From the NCBI RefSeq assembly GCF_014698735.1, contig NZ_JACJTQ010000005.1:141084-205083 (forward strand): DNA of 64,000 bases. Reading direction: 5' to 3'. Below the pieces are notes generated by a model that searched no databases, was not told where the DNA came from, and worked only from the letters and a program-made list of their open reading frames with translations. Below are positions 53,475-63,660 of the stretch, one piece after another. A program made the translations under genes and the position numbers. Position 1 is the first letter of the stretch; each line of letters opens with the position of its first letter. This DNA is from Anabaena catenula FACHB-362. GTDB lineage: Bacteria; Cyanobacteriota; Cyanobacteriia; Cyanobacteriales; Nostocaceae.

Positions 53475-54497
53475 CTAAGCAGCCTCTGGTTGGTCGGCTG
53501 GTTCTGCATTGGGGTTATATTTGAGCAAAATACCGCGATCGCCAATGATAAAACCTTGGTCTGGCTTAAAAAATACAATTTTGTAAAAATTAGCGGCCAC
53601 TCCTTCCACTTCCCGGTCTTTTTCCCAGGTTTTGCCGCCGTCGGTACTGCGTAATAGATTACCACTACCGCCACCAATCCAAATTTCATTGGGTGTGCGA
53701 TAGGCTAAATCTAGTAAACCCCAGCTTGTGGCCAATTCTGGATATTCTACATCTAGCCATTCATCTGGTTTAGTCAAATCGCTAAATTGAACTTGACCTC
53801 CCCGTGCTAACAGCCATAACTGGCCATTTTCAGCAAAACCCATATTTTCTACCCGTCGAGAACTCAGACGGTTATGGGGTTCCCAAGCGGCTTGTCCTGG
53901 TTCCCAGACAGAGTAGAAGCTACCTTTGGCAGAAACAGCAATATACTTGCCATCGGGCGATCGCTCTAAGTTCCGCACCACACCAACAGCAGCTTCGACT
54001 TGTGCTTTCCAGTTTTTACCACCATCTGTAGTTTGATAGATAGCACCCACGTCAGTAGCCATTTCGGCTGTATTGTCAGCCAAGGCTGTGATCGCAATTG
54101 GGCTACCTGGTAACTTCTCGTTTAAAGGAATACGTGACCAAGACTTGCCTTCATCAGTAGTATGTAGCAGCAACGAAGGCTCTCCAGCAATCCAGCCTTC
54201 ATTCCCACTAAAACTGACTGAGTTAAAGCGATACCTTTCATCATCCAGTTCTAGTTTGAGAGGCTGCCAAGTATTTCCACCATCTTTGGTTTCCAATAAG
54301 GTAGCATTACTACCAACTAAATAACCGTGCTGGGAATTACCAGTAAAGCCTATATCGAATAGTTTCGCCTCTGTTGGCACATTAATAACTTGCCAGGGAT
54401 TGTAGCTGATAGAGGCAACTTTGCTACAACCTATACAAGCTATAACTACTATTAACGCGGCAAAAATTCCTTGCCACTTTTTTACAATTGAGTGCAT
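53475..54497 (-). CDS. ycf48: Photosystem II assembly factor Ycf48 (HCF136)
   Basis: A 340-residue seven-bladed propeller protein. Repeated motifs such as TKDGGNTWQPLKLEL, TTDEGKSWSRIPL, TTDGGKNWKAQVE and STDGGKTWEKD mark the blades. The N-terminus has a signal peptide ending in a lipobox, ACIGC with Cys24, so it is probably a lipoprotein on the lumenal side. Ycf48 helps insert D1 into the early photosystem II reaction centre. It lies between rubA and psbEFLJ, the conserved arrangement in cyanobacteria. Confidence 0.96.
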   Translation of the reverse strand: MHSIVKKWQGIFAALIVVIACIGCSKVASISYNPWQVINVPTEAKLFDIGFTGNSQHGYLVGSNATLLETKDGGNTWQPLKLELDDERYRFNSVSFSGNEGWIAGEPSLLLHTTDEGKSWSRIPLNEKLPGSPIAITALADNTAEMATDVGAIYQTTDGGKNWKAQVEAAVGVVRNLERSPDGKYIAVSAKGSFYSVWEPGQAAWEPHNRLSSRRVENMGFAENGQLWLLARGGQVQFSDLTKPDEWLDVEYPELATSWGLLDLAYRTPNEIWIGGGSGNLLRSTDGGKTWEKDREVEGVAANFYKIVFFKPDQGFIIGDRGILLKYNPNAEPADQPEAA

Positions 54498-54551
54498 CAG
54501 TATTTCTTAGTCTTTTCTAAATTTGTGTAAGGTATTTGTGAAAACCGGTTC

Positions 54552-54905
54552 TTATTGTAAGCCGTAAAGACTGATAAAGAACAAGAAACCAAGGGCTAAA
54601 GCACCGAAGATCAGGATGTTCTTTTGGGTTGGTGTCAGCGTATTAACGCCTAAGCCGTAACCTAAATTTTCTTTGAAACCAGATGCTGTACCCGCAGGAC
54701 CAATGTTGGCAAAAGCTACCTTGTTAGCAGTACAAACTGGACAACGCCAACTGACAGGTAGTTCTGCAAACAGTGTCCCAGCGGTAATATCATTTTTGTC
54801 GTCTCCTTTCTCCGGTTCATAAACGTAACCGCAAGAGCGACATTCATACCTATCTAAAACTGGAGTTTCAATAGCTTGTTCAGCTTGTTCAGCTTGTTCG
54901 CTCAT
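54552..54905 (-). CDS. rubA: Membrane-anchored rubredoxin RubA
   Basis: A 117-residue protein with four iron-ligand cysteines (Cys22, Cys25 in YECRSCGYVYEP and Cys55, Cys58 in WRCPVCTA) and a C-terminal membrane helix (NILIFGALALGFLFFISLYGL). RubA is required for photosystem I or II accumulation depending on the organism. It is encoded 54 bases upstream of ycf48 on the same strand, part of the photosystem II assembly cluster. Confidence 0.96.
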   Translation of the reverse strand: MSEQAEQAEQAIETPVLDRYECRSCGYVYEPEKGDDKNDITAGTLFAELPVSWRCPVCTANKVAFANIGPAGTASGFKENLGYGLGVNTLTPTQKNILIFGALALGFLFFISLYGLQ

Positions 54906-54990
54906 GGCTAAAGCCTCCCAGAGGGCAAATCTTAAAGATACGTTACAAATTATGACATATTTGTTAGGCTTTTCTATTTAGTAATTTTAT

Positions 54991-55458
54991 ATGTCCACTC
55001 TCATTCATGATCGAGTTGAGGCCGCACGTCAGGGAACTAATTCAACGGTAATTTGCCGTGTAGGATCAGGTTGGGTAGTACTTGGGGATGTGCAGTTTTT
55101 GCGGGGTTACTCTCTCTTGCTACCCGATCCTGTCGTTCCAGACCTAAATGCTTTAACAATGGATCAGCGTCTAAACTTCTTGCGAGACATGACATTATTG
55201 GGAGATGCACTGCTGGAAGTCACTGGTGCTACCCGCATCAATTACGAAATCTTAGGTAACAGTGAGGCAGCACTACACGCCCATGTTTTTCCAAGATATG
55301 CGATCGAGCCAGAGGAGAAGCGACGAAAGCCAGTATGGTTTTATGATTGGAAAAATGCGACTCCATTCAATTTAGAACGGGATAGTCCATTGATGTTTGA
55401 AATAGCTGAGTCCATCAAACGTCATCAGAAAATTGTGGTAGGCAATTATACGGTTTAA
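54991..55458 (+). CDS. HIT-fold (histidine triad-like) protein
   Basis: A 155-residue protein with a HIT-like layout: VVLGDVQFLRGYSLLLPDPV, then TGATRINYEILGNSEAALHAHVFPRY. The catalytic triad motif in HIT enzymes is H-x-H-x-H; here it is HAHVF, so the last His is Phe. Such proteins may hydrolyse dinucleoside polyphosphates or act on other nucleotide esters; the altered motif makes that uncertain. It overlaps the end of the AraC-MGMT gene by four bases on the opposite strand. Confidence 0.72.
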   Translation: MSTLIHDRVEAARQGTNSTVICRVGSGWVVLGDVQFLRGYSLLLPDPVVPDLNALTMDQRLNFLRDMTLLGDALLEVTGATRINYEILGNSEAALHAHVFPRYAIEPEEKRRKPVWFYDWKNATPFNLERDSPLMFEIAESIKRHQKIVVGNYTV

Positions 55459-56321
55459 CTTAGCTGATTTCGACTGGCTTCCCATCCGAGAAGGACAGTC
55501 TTACGTTCTAATCCCCACCGATAACCACCCATCTCACCCGATTCTCGAATCACCCGATGACAGGGAATTAAGTAGGCAACTGGATTACTTCCAATTGCGT
55601 TACCTAAGGCTCTAGCAGCGGTTGGACGACCCATTGATGCTGCTAAACCCTTATAGGTGGTAATCCCTCCCCAGGGAACTCTCAGCAGCGATCGCCAAAC
55701 TTGAATCTGGAAGTTAGTTCCTTTCACGTGAACACTTAATGGAGGACTATTTTCTGCAACTGGCTGGAAAATTCTATCGCTTGTTTCTTTTGTCACTTGC
55801 TGATTGTGAATGATTTCCGCATTTTTCCATTCTTTCCGCAGGGTATGTTCAGCAGTTTCTTCATCCCCTGCATTCAGGAAATGAAGATTGCAGATGCCAC
55901 GCGCTGTTTTGGCAATGAGACAATCACCAAAAGGGGTTTCATGAATACCATACCAAATCTTCAACCCAGCACCCCCGGATTTAAATTCACCGGGTGACAT
56001 GGCTTCTAGCTTCACAAATAAGTCGTGTAAACGTCCTGGACTTGATAACCCCACATCCATAGTCAGAGATAAAAGGCTCTTAGTCTCAATGATTTTGGAT
56101 TTTGCATATTCAACCGTAAGATATTGCAAGAAACGTTTGGGACTGATTCCTGCCCATTTCGTAAATAAGCGCTGAAAGTGATATTCACTCAGTTGTACGT
56201 GTTGAGCTACCGTTTGCAAGTCAGGCTGGTGCAGATGATTTTTCTGCATGAATGCGATCGCTTTGGCAATGCATTCATAGGTTTCTCTATTGTAAGTATT
56301 AGCTTTTATGGAGGAATTCAT
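55455..56321 (-). CDS. AraC-type regulator fused to a DNA alkyltransferase (Ada-like)
   Basis: A 288-residue fusion: an AraC DNA-binding domain (residues about 15-110, AQHVQLSEYHFQRLFTKWAG, ISPKRFLQYLTVEYAKSKI) and an MGMT domain with the acceptor Cys254 in IPCHRVI. The MGMT part removes methyl groups from O6-methylguanine in DNA; the AraC part may activate the gene's own repair regulon when modified. Classical Ada also has an N-terminal zinc domain that takes methyl phosphotriesters and turns on transcription; it is absent here. So how damage would switch the AraC domain is unclear. Confidence 0.88.
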   Translation of the reverse strand: MNSSIKANTYNRETYECIAKAIAFMQKNHLHQPDLQTVAQHVQLSEYHFQRLFTKWAGISPKRFLQYLTVEYAKSKIIETKSLLSLTMDVGLSSPGRLHDLFVKLEAMSPGEFKSGGAGLKIWYGIHETPFGDCLIAKTARGICNLHFLNAGDEETAEHTLRKEWKNAEIIHNQQVTKETSDRIFQPVAENSPPLSVHVKGTNFQIQVWRSLLRVPWGGITTYKGLAASMGRPTAARALGNAIGSNPVAYLIPCHRVIRESGEMGGYRWGLERKTVLLGWEASRNQLS

Positions 56322-56501
56322 ATTGTCAATTTATTCACCCAGCCCTCAATTTATCGATAGCAGTGGTTCAATACCACCCAGTTCTTGCTATTCATAAAAA
56401 CTGCATGAGCATTTTTAAATTTATTGGCGACTAATTGGCGAGCAAATCAACACCATACGCTCAGTGTGTCAATTTCCACGATTTCAGAAAGCCTGAAAAG
56501 A

Positions 56502-56507
56502 TATAAT
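56502..56507 (+). promoter_or_regulatory. Candidate -10 element of ndhC
   Basis: TATAAT lies 52 bases before the ndhC start. No good -35 element is seen at the right spacing, so this is only a candidate. Confidence 0.35.
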
Positions 56508-56558
56508 GTAAAAGAACAATATCCATTTCAATTGCACCATCAGCGGTAGATATCCATT

Positions 56559-56921
56559 GTGTTTGTCCTTAGCGGTTACGAATATCTTCTAGGCTTCTTC
56601 CTCCTCTGTAGCCTAGTACCTGCCCTGGCGCTCTCAGCGTCCAAGCTCCTCAGACCTAGTAGCTTCAGCCCGGAACGGCGCACCACTTATGAATCTGGAA
56701 TGGAACCCATTGGCGGAGCCTGGATTCAATTCAACATTCGCTACTATATGTTCGCACTAGTTTTTGTCGTTTTTGACGTAGAAACTGTGTTTTTGTACCC
56801 TTGGGCGGTTGCTTTCCACCATTTGGGTTTATTGGCGTTTATTGAAGCGCTGATTTTTATTGCGATTCTCGTAATCGCCTTAGTTTACGCATGGCGTAAA
56901 GGAGCTTTGGAATGGTCTTGA
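56559..56921 (+). CDS. ndhC: NAD(P)H-quinone oxidoreductase subunit 3 (NdhC)
   Basis: A 120-residue membrane subunit of NDH-1 with three helices and the conserved [21 protein letters not shown] loop and [17 protein letters not shown]. The start is GTG 56559, giving the standard [14 protein letters not shown]-terminus. NDH-1 runs cyclic electron flow and CO2 uptake in the thylakoid. It overlaps ndhK by 10 bases, so ndhC-ndhK-ndhJ are one operon. Confidence 0.97.
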   Translation: MFVLSGYEYLLGFFLLCSLVPALALSASKLLRPSSFSPERRTTYESGMEPIGGAWIQFNIRYYMFALVFVVFDVETVFLYPWAVAFHHLGLLAFIEALIFIAILVIALVYAWRKGALEWS

Positions 56922-57646
56922 ATTCTAACATAACCACCCAGGACAAAGAGCGCATCATCAACCCTGTTGAGCGCCCTACTGTCACTCAAGAACTGTCAGA
57001 AAACGTCATCTTAACCACCGTTGATGACCTCTACAACTGGGCGCGGCTTTCTAGTTTGTGGCCTTTGCTGTTTGGTACAGCTTGCTGCTTCATCGAATTT
57101 GCGGCTTTAATTGGCTCTCGATTCGACTTTGACCGTTTTGGTCTAATTCCCCGTTCTAGCCCTCGCCAAGCCGATTTAATTATCACTGCGGGAACAATTA
57201 CCATGAAGATGGCTCCTCAATTGGTGCGTCTTTATGAACAAATGCCCGAACCCAAGTATGTAATTGCTATGGGTGCTTGTACAATTACTGGCGGAATGTT
57301 CAGCGTTGATTCTCCTAGTGCTGTGCGCGGAGTTGATAAGCTGATTCCTGTAGATGTGTATTTACCTGGTTGTCCTCCCCGTCCGGAAGCGATTATTGAC
57401 GCAATTATTAAGTTGCGGAAGAAAATTGCCAATGATTCCATGCAAGAACGGGGTCAAATTAAGCAAACTCACCGCTATTACAGCACGACTCATAACTTGA
57501 AACCAGTACCAATGATTTTAACTGGTAAGTATATGCAGTCAGATACCCGCTTTACTCCACCGAAGGAATTGACGGAAGCAATAGGTATGCCCATACCACC
57601 TGCGCTACTGACAGCAAAGACAAAGGAGGAAGAAAAGCGTGGCTGA
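56912..57646 (+). CDS. ndhK: NAD(P)H-quinone oxidoreductase subunit K (NdhK)
   Basis: A 244-residue peripheral subunit holding the N2 4Fe-4S cluster: Cys58 and Cys59 in [10 protein letters not shown], Cys123 in MGACTITGG and Cys154 in LPGCPPRP. It passes electrons to plastoquinone. It overlaps ndhC by 10 bases and ndhJ by 8 bases, indicating translational coupling. Confidence 0.97.
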   Translation: MVLNSNITTQDKERIINPVERPTVTQELSENVILTTVDDLYNWARLSSLWPLLFGTACCFIEFAALIGSRFDFDRFGLIPRSSPRQADLIITAGTITMKMAPQLVRLYEQMPEPKYVIAMGACTITGGMFSVDSPSAVRGVDKLIPVDVYLPGCPPRPEAIIDAIIKLRKKIANDSMQERGQIKQTHRYYSTTHNLKPVPMILTGKYMQSDTRFTPPKELTEAIGMPIPPALLTAKTKEEEKRG

Positions 57647-58166
57647 AGAAGAATCTAATTTAGTTCCAGCAGCAGAAGAGTCGATAGTTGCAGCTGGTCA
57701 GGTTTCTCAGTGGTTGACAGAAAATGGTTTTGACCATGAATCCTTAGCCCCAGACGTGAATGGGGTAGAGATTATTAAGGTAGCAGCAGATTTCTTACTT
57801 CCTACCGCTACAGCTTTGTACGCCTACGGGTTTAATTATCTCCAGTTTCAAGGAGGTATTGACTTGGGGCCAGGACAAGAATTGGTGAGTGTTTATCACT
57901 TGGTGAAGGTAAGTGATAATGCTGATAAGCCAGAAGAAGTTCGGGTGAAGGTGTTCTTACCTAGAGAAAATCCCTCTGTGCCTTCAGTTTACTGGATTTG
58001 GAAGACTGCGGACTGGCAAGAGCGTGAGTCCTACGATATGTATGGCATTATCTATGAAGGTCATCCCAATTTGAAGCGGATTTTGATGCCGGAAGATTGG
58101 GTGGGTTGGCCTTTACGTAAGGATTACATTTCGCCTGATTTCTATGAGTTGCAAGATGCTTATTAG
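57639..58166 (+). CDS. ndhJ: NAD(P)H-quinone oxidoreductase subunit J (NdhJ)
   Basis: A 175-residue subunit of the peripheral arm (NuoC-like), with [20 protein letters not shown] and [36 protein letters not shown] near the end. It starts at GTG 57639 within the last codons of ndhK, after AAAGGAGGAAG, a strong ribosome-binding site. It is the last gene of ndhCKJ. Confidence 0.97.
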   Translation: MAEEESNLVPAAEESIVAAGQVSQWLTENGFDHESLAPDVNGVEIIKVAADFLLPTATALYAYGFNYLQFQGGIDLGPGQELVSVYHLVKVSDNADKPEEVRVKVFLPRENPSVPSVYWIWKTADWQERESYDMYGIIYEGHPNLKRILMPEDWVGWPLRKDYISPDFYELQDAY

Positions 58167-58248
58167 GTAGTGCTGAGTTTTCATCTGTGATTTACCCCTT
58201 TCCGGTGGCGGAGAGGGGTATTGTTTTAGGATAACAGCTTAAATTTTT

Positions 58249-61200
58249 CTATTTTAAGGGAATGGCAATTACAAATTCTGTTCCTATACCTGGGGCAGAA
58301 ATACATTTTAAAGTTCCTTTATGTTTTTCTGTAATAATCCGGTAGCTAATAGATAAACCTAACCCTGTGCCTTTACCCACGGGTTTTGTCGTAAAAAATG
58401 GTTCAAACAAGCGCTTATGCACATTTTCAGAAATTCCAAAAGCATTATCTATAATCCGAATTATTACCTGTTGGTTGTTATTTATTTCTGTATGGATATG
58501 AATCTGTGGCTGATCAATTTTTGACAACTTACTAGTAGTAATTGATTCTTCCAAAGCATCAATAGCATTGGCTAAAATATTCATAAATACCTGATTGAGT
58601 TGTCCTGCATAACACTCTACTGCTGGTAGATTACCATAATTTTTAATTACCTCAATTGCTGACCGATGAGATGTAGCCTTGAGACGATTTTGTAAAATCA
58701 TTATTGTACTATCAATTCCATCATGGATATTCACAGCTTTCATTTCTGCTTCATCCAATCGAGAAAAATTTCGCAAAGATAGAACTATTTCTTTAATTCT
58801 TTGACTACCAATTTTCATAGAACTTAGTAGTTTAAATAAATCCGCTATGAGAAAATCTAAATCTATGGCTTCTATTTCATCTTGAATTTCTGGAATAGGT
58901 TCGGGATAATGTTTTTTATAAAGCTCTATAAGTCTGATTAAATCTTGGATGTATTCATTAGCTGGAGTTAAGTTACCATAAATAAAGTTGACGGGATTAT
59001 TGATTTCATGAGCAACCCCAGCAACAAGATTACCTAATGCAGACATTTTTTCACTTTGTACAAGCTGCAAATGCACTTCTTTTAGTTCTTCTAAAGAATT
59101 TTTGAGTTTTTGAGCATATTCTTGAGACTGCTGATAAAGACGAGCATTTTCTAAAGAAATAGCAGCTTGGGAACATAATAGTTGAATTACTTGGAGTCTA
59201 TCACTTGTAAATGCCCTAGTTGTGAGATTATTTTCTAAGTAAAGAATAGCGATTATTTTTCCTTGATTGATAATAGGAGTACACAATAAACTTTTAGGTT
59301 TCTGGCTAATAATATAAGGATCTGATGCAAATTTATTTTCGATAGTTGCGTCATCTATTACCAAAGTTTCTTGAGTATGAAATACATAGTTAAGTAAAGT
59401 AATAGGAATATCTTGGCTATCTTCAATAGAGATAGAGTCAAGAACAGTTACTTCGCCCATTTTGGCAACGGCTTCTATAATTAAAGTGTCATTTTTTAGT
59501 AAACTTAAAGTACATTTTTCAGCACCAGCATTCTCAATTAAAACTTGGAGTATTTTGGAAAGTAATTTATCTAATTCTATTTCACTAGTTAGGGCTTGAT
59601 ATGCCTTCATTACTGTTGTTAACTCCAGGGTTTCTACAACATTAATACTGCTAGAAACTGGATTTTGTATGGTGTTATAAATAGATATATAATTGCTATG
59701 AACTGGAGGAATTTTTTCGATTCCCAGAATTAGACTTAGTAAATCTGGATAGCGTTTTTCTAAATCATTAACTTTTGCTAAACTACCCCAACGAGCATAA
59801 CTATAGTAAGCATCTTTTAAATAAATTTGAGCAATTTTTTCTTTTCCCCACTCTAGATAAAATTTAGCCGTAAGTTCATTAGCTAAAGCTTCTTCATTGA
59901 GGTACTCATTTTCTTTAGCTGTAGCAATAGCACGATCATAATAATCCATTGCTTCTACATTTTCTCCAAGTACCCGATAACGCTCTGCTTCTACTAAATA
60001 AAATTTATGTAAATGATTCATTGGCGCATAATGCGCCCATATTTGCAGTTTTTCTTGATTATGTTTAACTTTATTTAAAATTTGTTTCTGCTCGGTTATT
60101 TCTGTGTGGTGATACACAGCTAAACGTGCTAGAGAATCATAAAAAGGTAAAAGAACAGTAATATATGTGCCTATAACTCCTTCTATATATTGTGCAGCAG
60201 TATCGGCATTTTTTATACTTTGATGATATTCACAAAAAAGATAAGAAAGAATAACTTTATTGATATATAAGTGATATATTGCTGAACGATCATTTGCTTG
60301 CTGATGAACAGGAAGCATTACATCTTCATTATAGATTTCACCTTTTAATTCGATGGGATTTTCAGAGTTTATTAATAGATTTGTAACTGTTTGATGATAG
60401 GTTTGTAAATAATATAAAGGTGTAGTTTGTTTCATTTCAGAAAGTGCTTTAGTATAAACTGTCATTTCTTTGTCGATAGTCAGTAGTTCTTTACTAGAAA
60501 AATAGGAATAGAAACAATATACAAAAACACACCAAGCTGCACCAGTTAAATCTCCATTTTCTAAGCCACTTTGATATCCTGTTAGTAAAGGTTGTAAAGT
60601 AAATTTCAAGTGTTCTTTCCAATGTGTAATAAAAGAATTAACAGGAGAAATGGTTCTAGCTTGAAGTTCTTTAGCATTTAGTCGATATAACAGATTTAAC
60701 GCTAGTTGACCAAATTTATATCCAGTATTAATATCTCCTGTTAAATTAATAAGAGTTGTCCCATAAGTAGCATAAGCAAGACAAGAAAAAGAGGCATTAC
60801 CATACTTAACTGATAACTGCACCTGCTCAAATATAATTAATGGAGACATTGCTGGACAAGCACCACGAACAGCTGAAAACATACTTGATAAAATTGACAA
60901 AGCTGCTATATATTGGGGATTGCTCATTTCGGGTAAATTTATGAGATCATAAGTTTCCATTCCCATCAAAGTTAACTCTGTCGCTTTTAACCTCAGCTTA
61001 GTATCTTCTAAGGTGGGATTTTCAGGTAAATTTATATCTAATAATTTCAGAATATGTAGAGCAGTTTTTACTCCTAATAAAAGTTGGTTTTGTGCAATAT
61101 ATGCCTGAATTTTAACTACGTATACGTTCACTATATCTAGGACTATTTTGGCATTTTTCAAGACTATATCAGCCCAATATTCCATCAGGGTAAAATTTGT

Positions 61201-63660
61201 GCTGAGATAAGCTGTTTCCACTGCTTCTACATACAGTGACAGGGTTAAATCATAATGACTGTTCCAACTATCAACAGGTAGTAGTTCTATACCTGTGTTT
61301 AAATATTTAATTGTAGCTGAATATGCAGTAGCAGACTTAGCTTTTTTAGCAGCGATTAAATTTAATTGTGCTAATTCATCTCGTTCTGTTTCTGCGGTAA
61401 TTAAATCTACTCCAATATTTAATTGATTAACAATTTCAAAAATATATTCTTTCCTGACTTGCTCAGGAGTATTATTTAACAATAGGTTACCAATTTTTAA
61501 GTGAGTCGATTTTTTTTCATTTTCAGGAATTAGAAAATACGCGGCTTGTTGTACTCGATCATGTAAAAATCTGTAAGTAAATGTTAATTCTTCATAGTTA
61601 GTCTTTCCTGTCCATTGACTACTAAGTTCGGAATCATATTGAAAAAATTTATAAATTTCATCTTTAGGAATTATGAGTCCTTCTAGTAAAGCTTGCCATA
61701 AATCTATTGCTGTATCGGCTTGAGATTTTTGATTAACTATTGCCAATGTAGCTAAATCAAATTGGTTGCCAATACAAGCAGCTAATTTTAAGGCTGACTG
61801 TGTTGCTTGTGGTAATTTCTTTATTTGTAGTGCCATGAATTCTACTACATCATCGGTGAGAGCTAAAGCTTTAACTTGAGCAAGATCGCACTGCCAATAG
61901 CCACTGTTCAAGTTAAAAGTAATCAGACTTTCTTCATATAGAGATTTGAGAAACTGATTGCTAAAGAAAGGATTTCCTTGTGTTTTTTGATAAATTAATT
62001 GGGTTAATGGTAGGGATAATGTGATTGGACAGTTTAAAGTATCAACAATTAAATTATTTAAGTCAGATTGATTGAGAGGAGTTAGGGTAATAGTATTTAT
62101 TATTGTTTTATGTTTGCGGATATCATCTAAAGTCAATATCAATGGATGTGCAGTTGAAGTTTCATTATCTCGATAAGCACCAATCAATAATAGATAGCTA
62201 GTACCTGTTTGACTCATCAACAATTGCATTAATCTTAAAGAAGCTGAGTCTGCCCATTGTAGGTCATCTAGAAATATCACCAAAGGATGCTCTTTAGTAG
62301 TGAAAACTTGAATCAATTTTTCCCATAGCAAATTGAAGCGATTTTCAGATGCATTACCTGATATTTTGGGTGCTGGAGGCTGTTTACCAATAATTTGTTC
62401 TAGTTCAGGAATTACAGAGATGAGTACCTGAGCATTTTCTCCCAAAGCAGAAAGGATATTGATTTTCCAAAGTTGTAATTGAGCATAACTTTCAGTTAAC
62501 AGTTGCCCCATTAAATCTCGAAAGGCTTGTACAAATGCCCAAAAGGGAATATTGCGCTGAAATTGGTCAAATTTCCCTTTGATAAAGTAACCTCTAGCTC
62601 GAACTATAGGTTTATGAACTTCATTGACTAAAGCCGTTTTGCCAATTCCAGAAAATCCAGTTACAAGTATGATTTCTTTGTTTCCTAGGCACATACGCTC
62701 AAAGGCGGTGAGTAATAATTCTACTTCTGCTTGACGACCATAGAGTTTTTCGGGAATAATTAAGCGATCGCAAATGTCCCTTTGTCCTAATTCAAAAGCA
62801 TCAATGTTTCCTATTTCTTCCCAATCATCTAAGCATCTTTTTAAGTCATATCTAAGTCCATAAGCCGTCTGATAACGATCTTCGGCATTTTTTGCCATCA
62901 GTTTACTAATAATTTCCGACAGAACTAGAGGAATATTTTGATTAAGACTATGTACAGAAGGTGGATACTTGGCAATATGATGGTGTATTAACTCCATCGG
63001 ATCATCACTAATAAAGGGAAGTTGTCCCGTGAGAAGTTCAAAAAAAGTGACTCCCAAAGAATAGAAATCGGTGCGATAGTCAAGCAAACGGTTAATCCGT
63101 CCAGTCTGTTCTGGAGACAGATAAGCCAGAGTTCCTTCTAAAACGTTGGGACTGGTGAGAGTTTGAGTTTCTTTTTTAAGCAAGGAAGCAATACTAAAGT
63201 CGATTAATTTGACTTCTAAGGTGCTGGGGTTAATCAAAATATTGGCAGGTTTAATATCTTTATGAATTATTCGATGGTGATACAGTTCTTCCAAAATGGA
63301 GACAATTTGAATAGCAATGACGAAAAATTTGCTCAATCCCTCCTTAATTCCGCCCATTCCCTTATCCCCCCATTTTTTCATATCTTCTTTGAGGGAAATA
63401 CCACCAAAGTCTTCCATGACTAGGGCGTAGCCGTTTTGGTAGTTTTCTAGGCTGTACGTTTTAACGATACCGGGAATATTGAGATCTTTGGTAATGGTAT
63501 ATTGATTGCGGAACTGCACTAATTCATTAAAGTTGGGATACTCACGCCGCAATAGTTTGATCACTACGGGTTTTTGGTTTTCTTCCTTCATCCCCCGATA
63601 CACCAAAGTTCTACTCCCAAGGTAGATTTCCTCACCTATTTGATAACCAGCTAATTTCAT
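58249..63660 (-). CDS. Hanks kinase/AAA ATPase/GAF/histidine kinase (HstK-type)
   Basis: About 1803 residues from ATG 63660. In order: a Hanks-type Ser/Thr kinase domain (about 5-270; HKDIKPANILIN catalytic loop; IDFS in place of DFG); an AAA ATPase with P-loop VTGFSGIGKTALV near 338; a long helical repeat region; a GAF domain near 1390-1510; a histidine-kinase dimerisation domain with His near 1548 in GVAHEINNPVNF; and an ATPase domain with GTGLGLSI near 1763. This is the HstK arrangement of heterocystous cyanobacteria, combining Ser/Thr and His phosphorylation. ATG 63660 is preferred: AGAGG lies five bases before it. The upstream frame to 63774 has no family likeness. Confidence 0.88.
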   Translation of the reverse strand: MKLAGYQIGEEIYLGSRTLVYRGMKEENQKPVVIKLLRREYPNFNELVQFRNQYTITKDLNIPGIVKTYSLENYQNGYALVMEDFGGISLKEDMKKWGDKGMGGIKEGLSKFFVIAIQIVSILEELYHHRIIHKDIKPANILINPSTLEVKLIDFSIASLLKKETQTLTSPNVLEGTLAYLSPEQTGRINRLLDYRTDFYSLGVTFFELLTGQLPFISDDPMELIHHHIAKYPPSVHSLNQNIPLVLSEIISKLMAKNAEDRYQTAYGLRYDLKRCLDDWEEIGNIDAFELGQRDICDRLIIPEKLYGRQAEVELLLTAFERMCLGNKEIILVTGFSGIGKTALVNEVHKPIVRARGYFIKGKFDQFQRNIPFWAFVQAFRDLMGQLLTESYAQLQLWKINILSALGENAQVLISVIPELEQIIGKQPPAPKISGNASENRFNLLWEKLIQVFTTKEHPLVIFLDDLQWADSASLRLMQLLMSQTGTSYLLLIGAYRDNETSTAHPLILTLDDIRKHKTIINTITLTPLNQSDLNNLIVDTLNCPITLSLPLTQLIYQKTQGNPFFSNQFLKSLYEESLITFNLNSGYWQCDLAQVKALALTDDVVEFMALQIKKLPQATQSALKLAACIGNQFDLATLAIVNQKSQADTAIDLWQALLEGLIIPKDEIYKFFQYDSELSSQWTGKTNYEELTFTYRFLHDRVQQAAYFLIPENEKKSTHLKIGNLLLNNTPEQVRKEYIFEIVNQLNIGVDLITAETERDELAQLNLIAAKKAKSATAYSATIKYLNTGIELLPVDSWNSHYDLTLSLYVEAVETAYLSTNFTLMEYWADIVLKNAKIVLDIVNVYVVKIQAYIAQNQLLLGVKTALHILKLLDINLPENPTLEDTKLRLKATELTLMGMETYDLINLPEMSNPQYIAALSILSSMFSAVRGACPAMSPLIIFEQVQLSVKYGNASFSCLAYATYGTTLINLTGDINTGYKFGQLALNLLYRLNAKELQARTISPVNSFITHWKEHLKFTLQPLLTGYQSGLENGDLTGAAWCVFVYCFYSYFSSKELLTIDKEMTVYTKALSEMKQTTPLYYLQTYHQTVTNLLINSENPIELKGEIYNEDVMLPVHQQANDRSAIYHLYINKVILSYLFCEYHQSIKNADTAAQYIEGVIGTYITVLLPFYDSLARLAVYHHTEITEQKQILNKVKHNQEKLQIWAHYAPMNHLHKFYLVEAERYRVLGENVEAMDYYDRAIATAKENEYLNEEALANELTAKFYLEWGKEKIAQIYLKDAYYSYARWGSLAKVNDLEKRYPDLLSLILGIEKIPPVHSNYISIYNTIQNPVSSSINVVETLELTTVMKAYQALTSEIELDKLLSKILQVLIENAGAEKCTLSLLKNDTLIIEAVAKMGEVTVLDSISIEDSQDIPITLLNYVFHTQETLVIDDATIENKFASDPYIISQKPKSLLCTPIINQGKIIAILYLENNLTTRAFTSDRLQVIQLLCSQAAISLENARLYQQSQEYAQKLKNSLEELKEVHLQLVQSEKMSALGNLVAGVAHEINNPVNFIYGNLTPANEYIQDLIRLIELYKKHYPEPIPEIQDEIEAIDLDFLIADLFKLLSSMKIGSQRIKEIVLSLRNFSRLDEAEMKAVNIHDGIDSTIMILQNRLKATSHRSAIEVIKNYGNLPAVECYAGQLNQVFMNILANAIDALEESITTSKLSKIDQPQIHIHTEINNNQQVIIRIIDNAFGISENVHKRLFEPFFTTKPVGKGTGLGLSISYRIITEKHKGTLKCISAPGIGTEFVIAIPLK

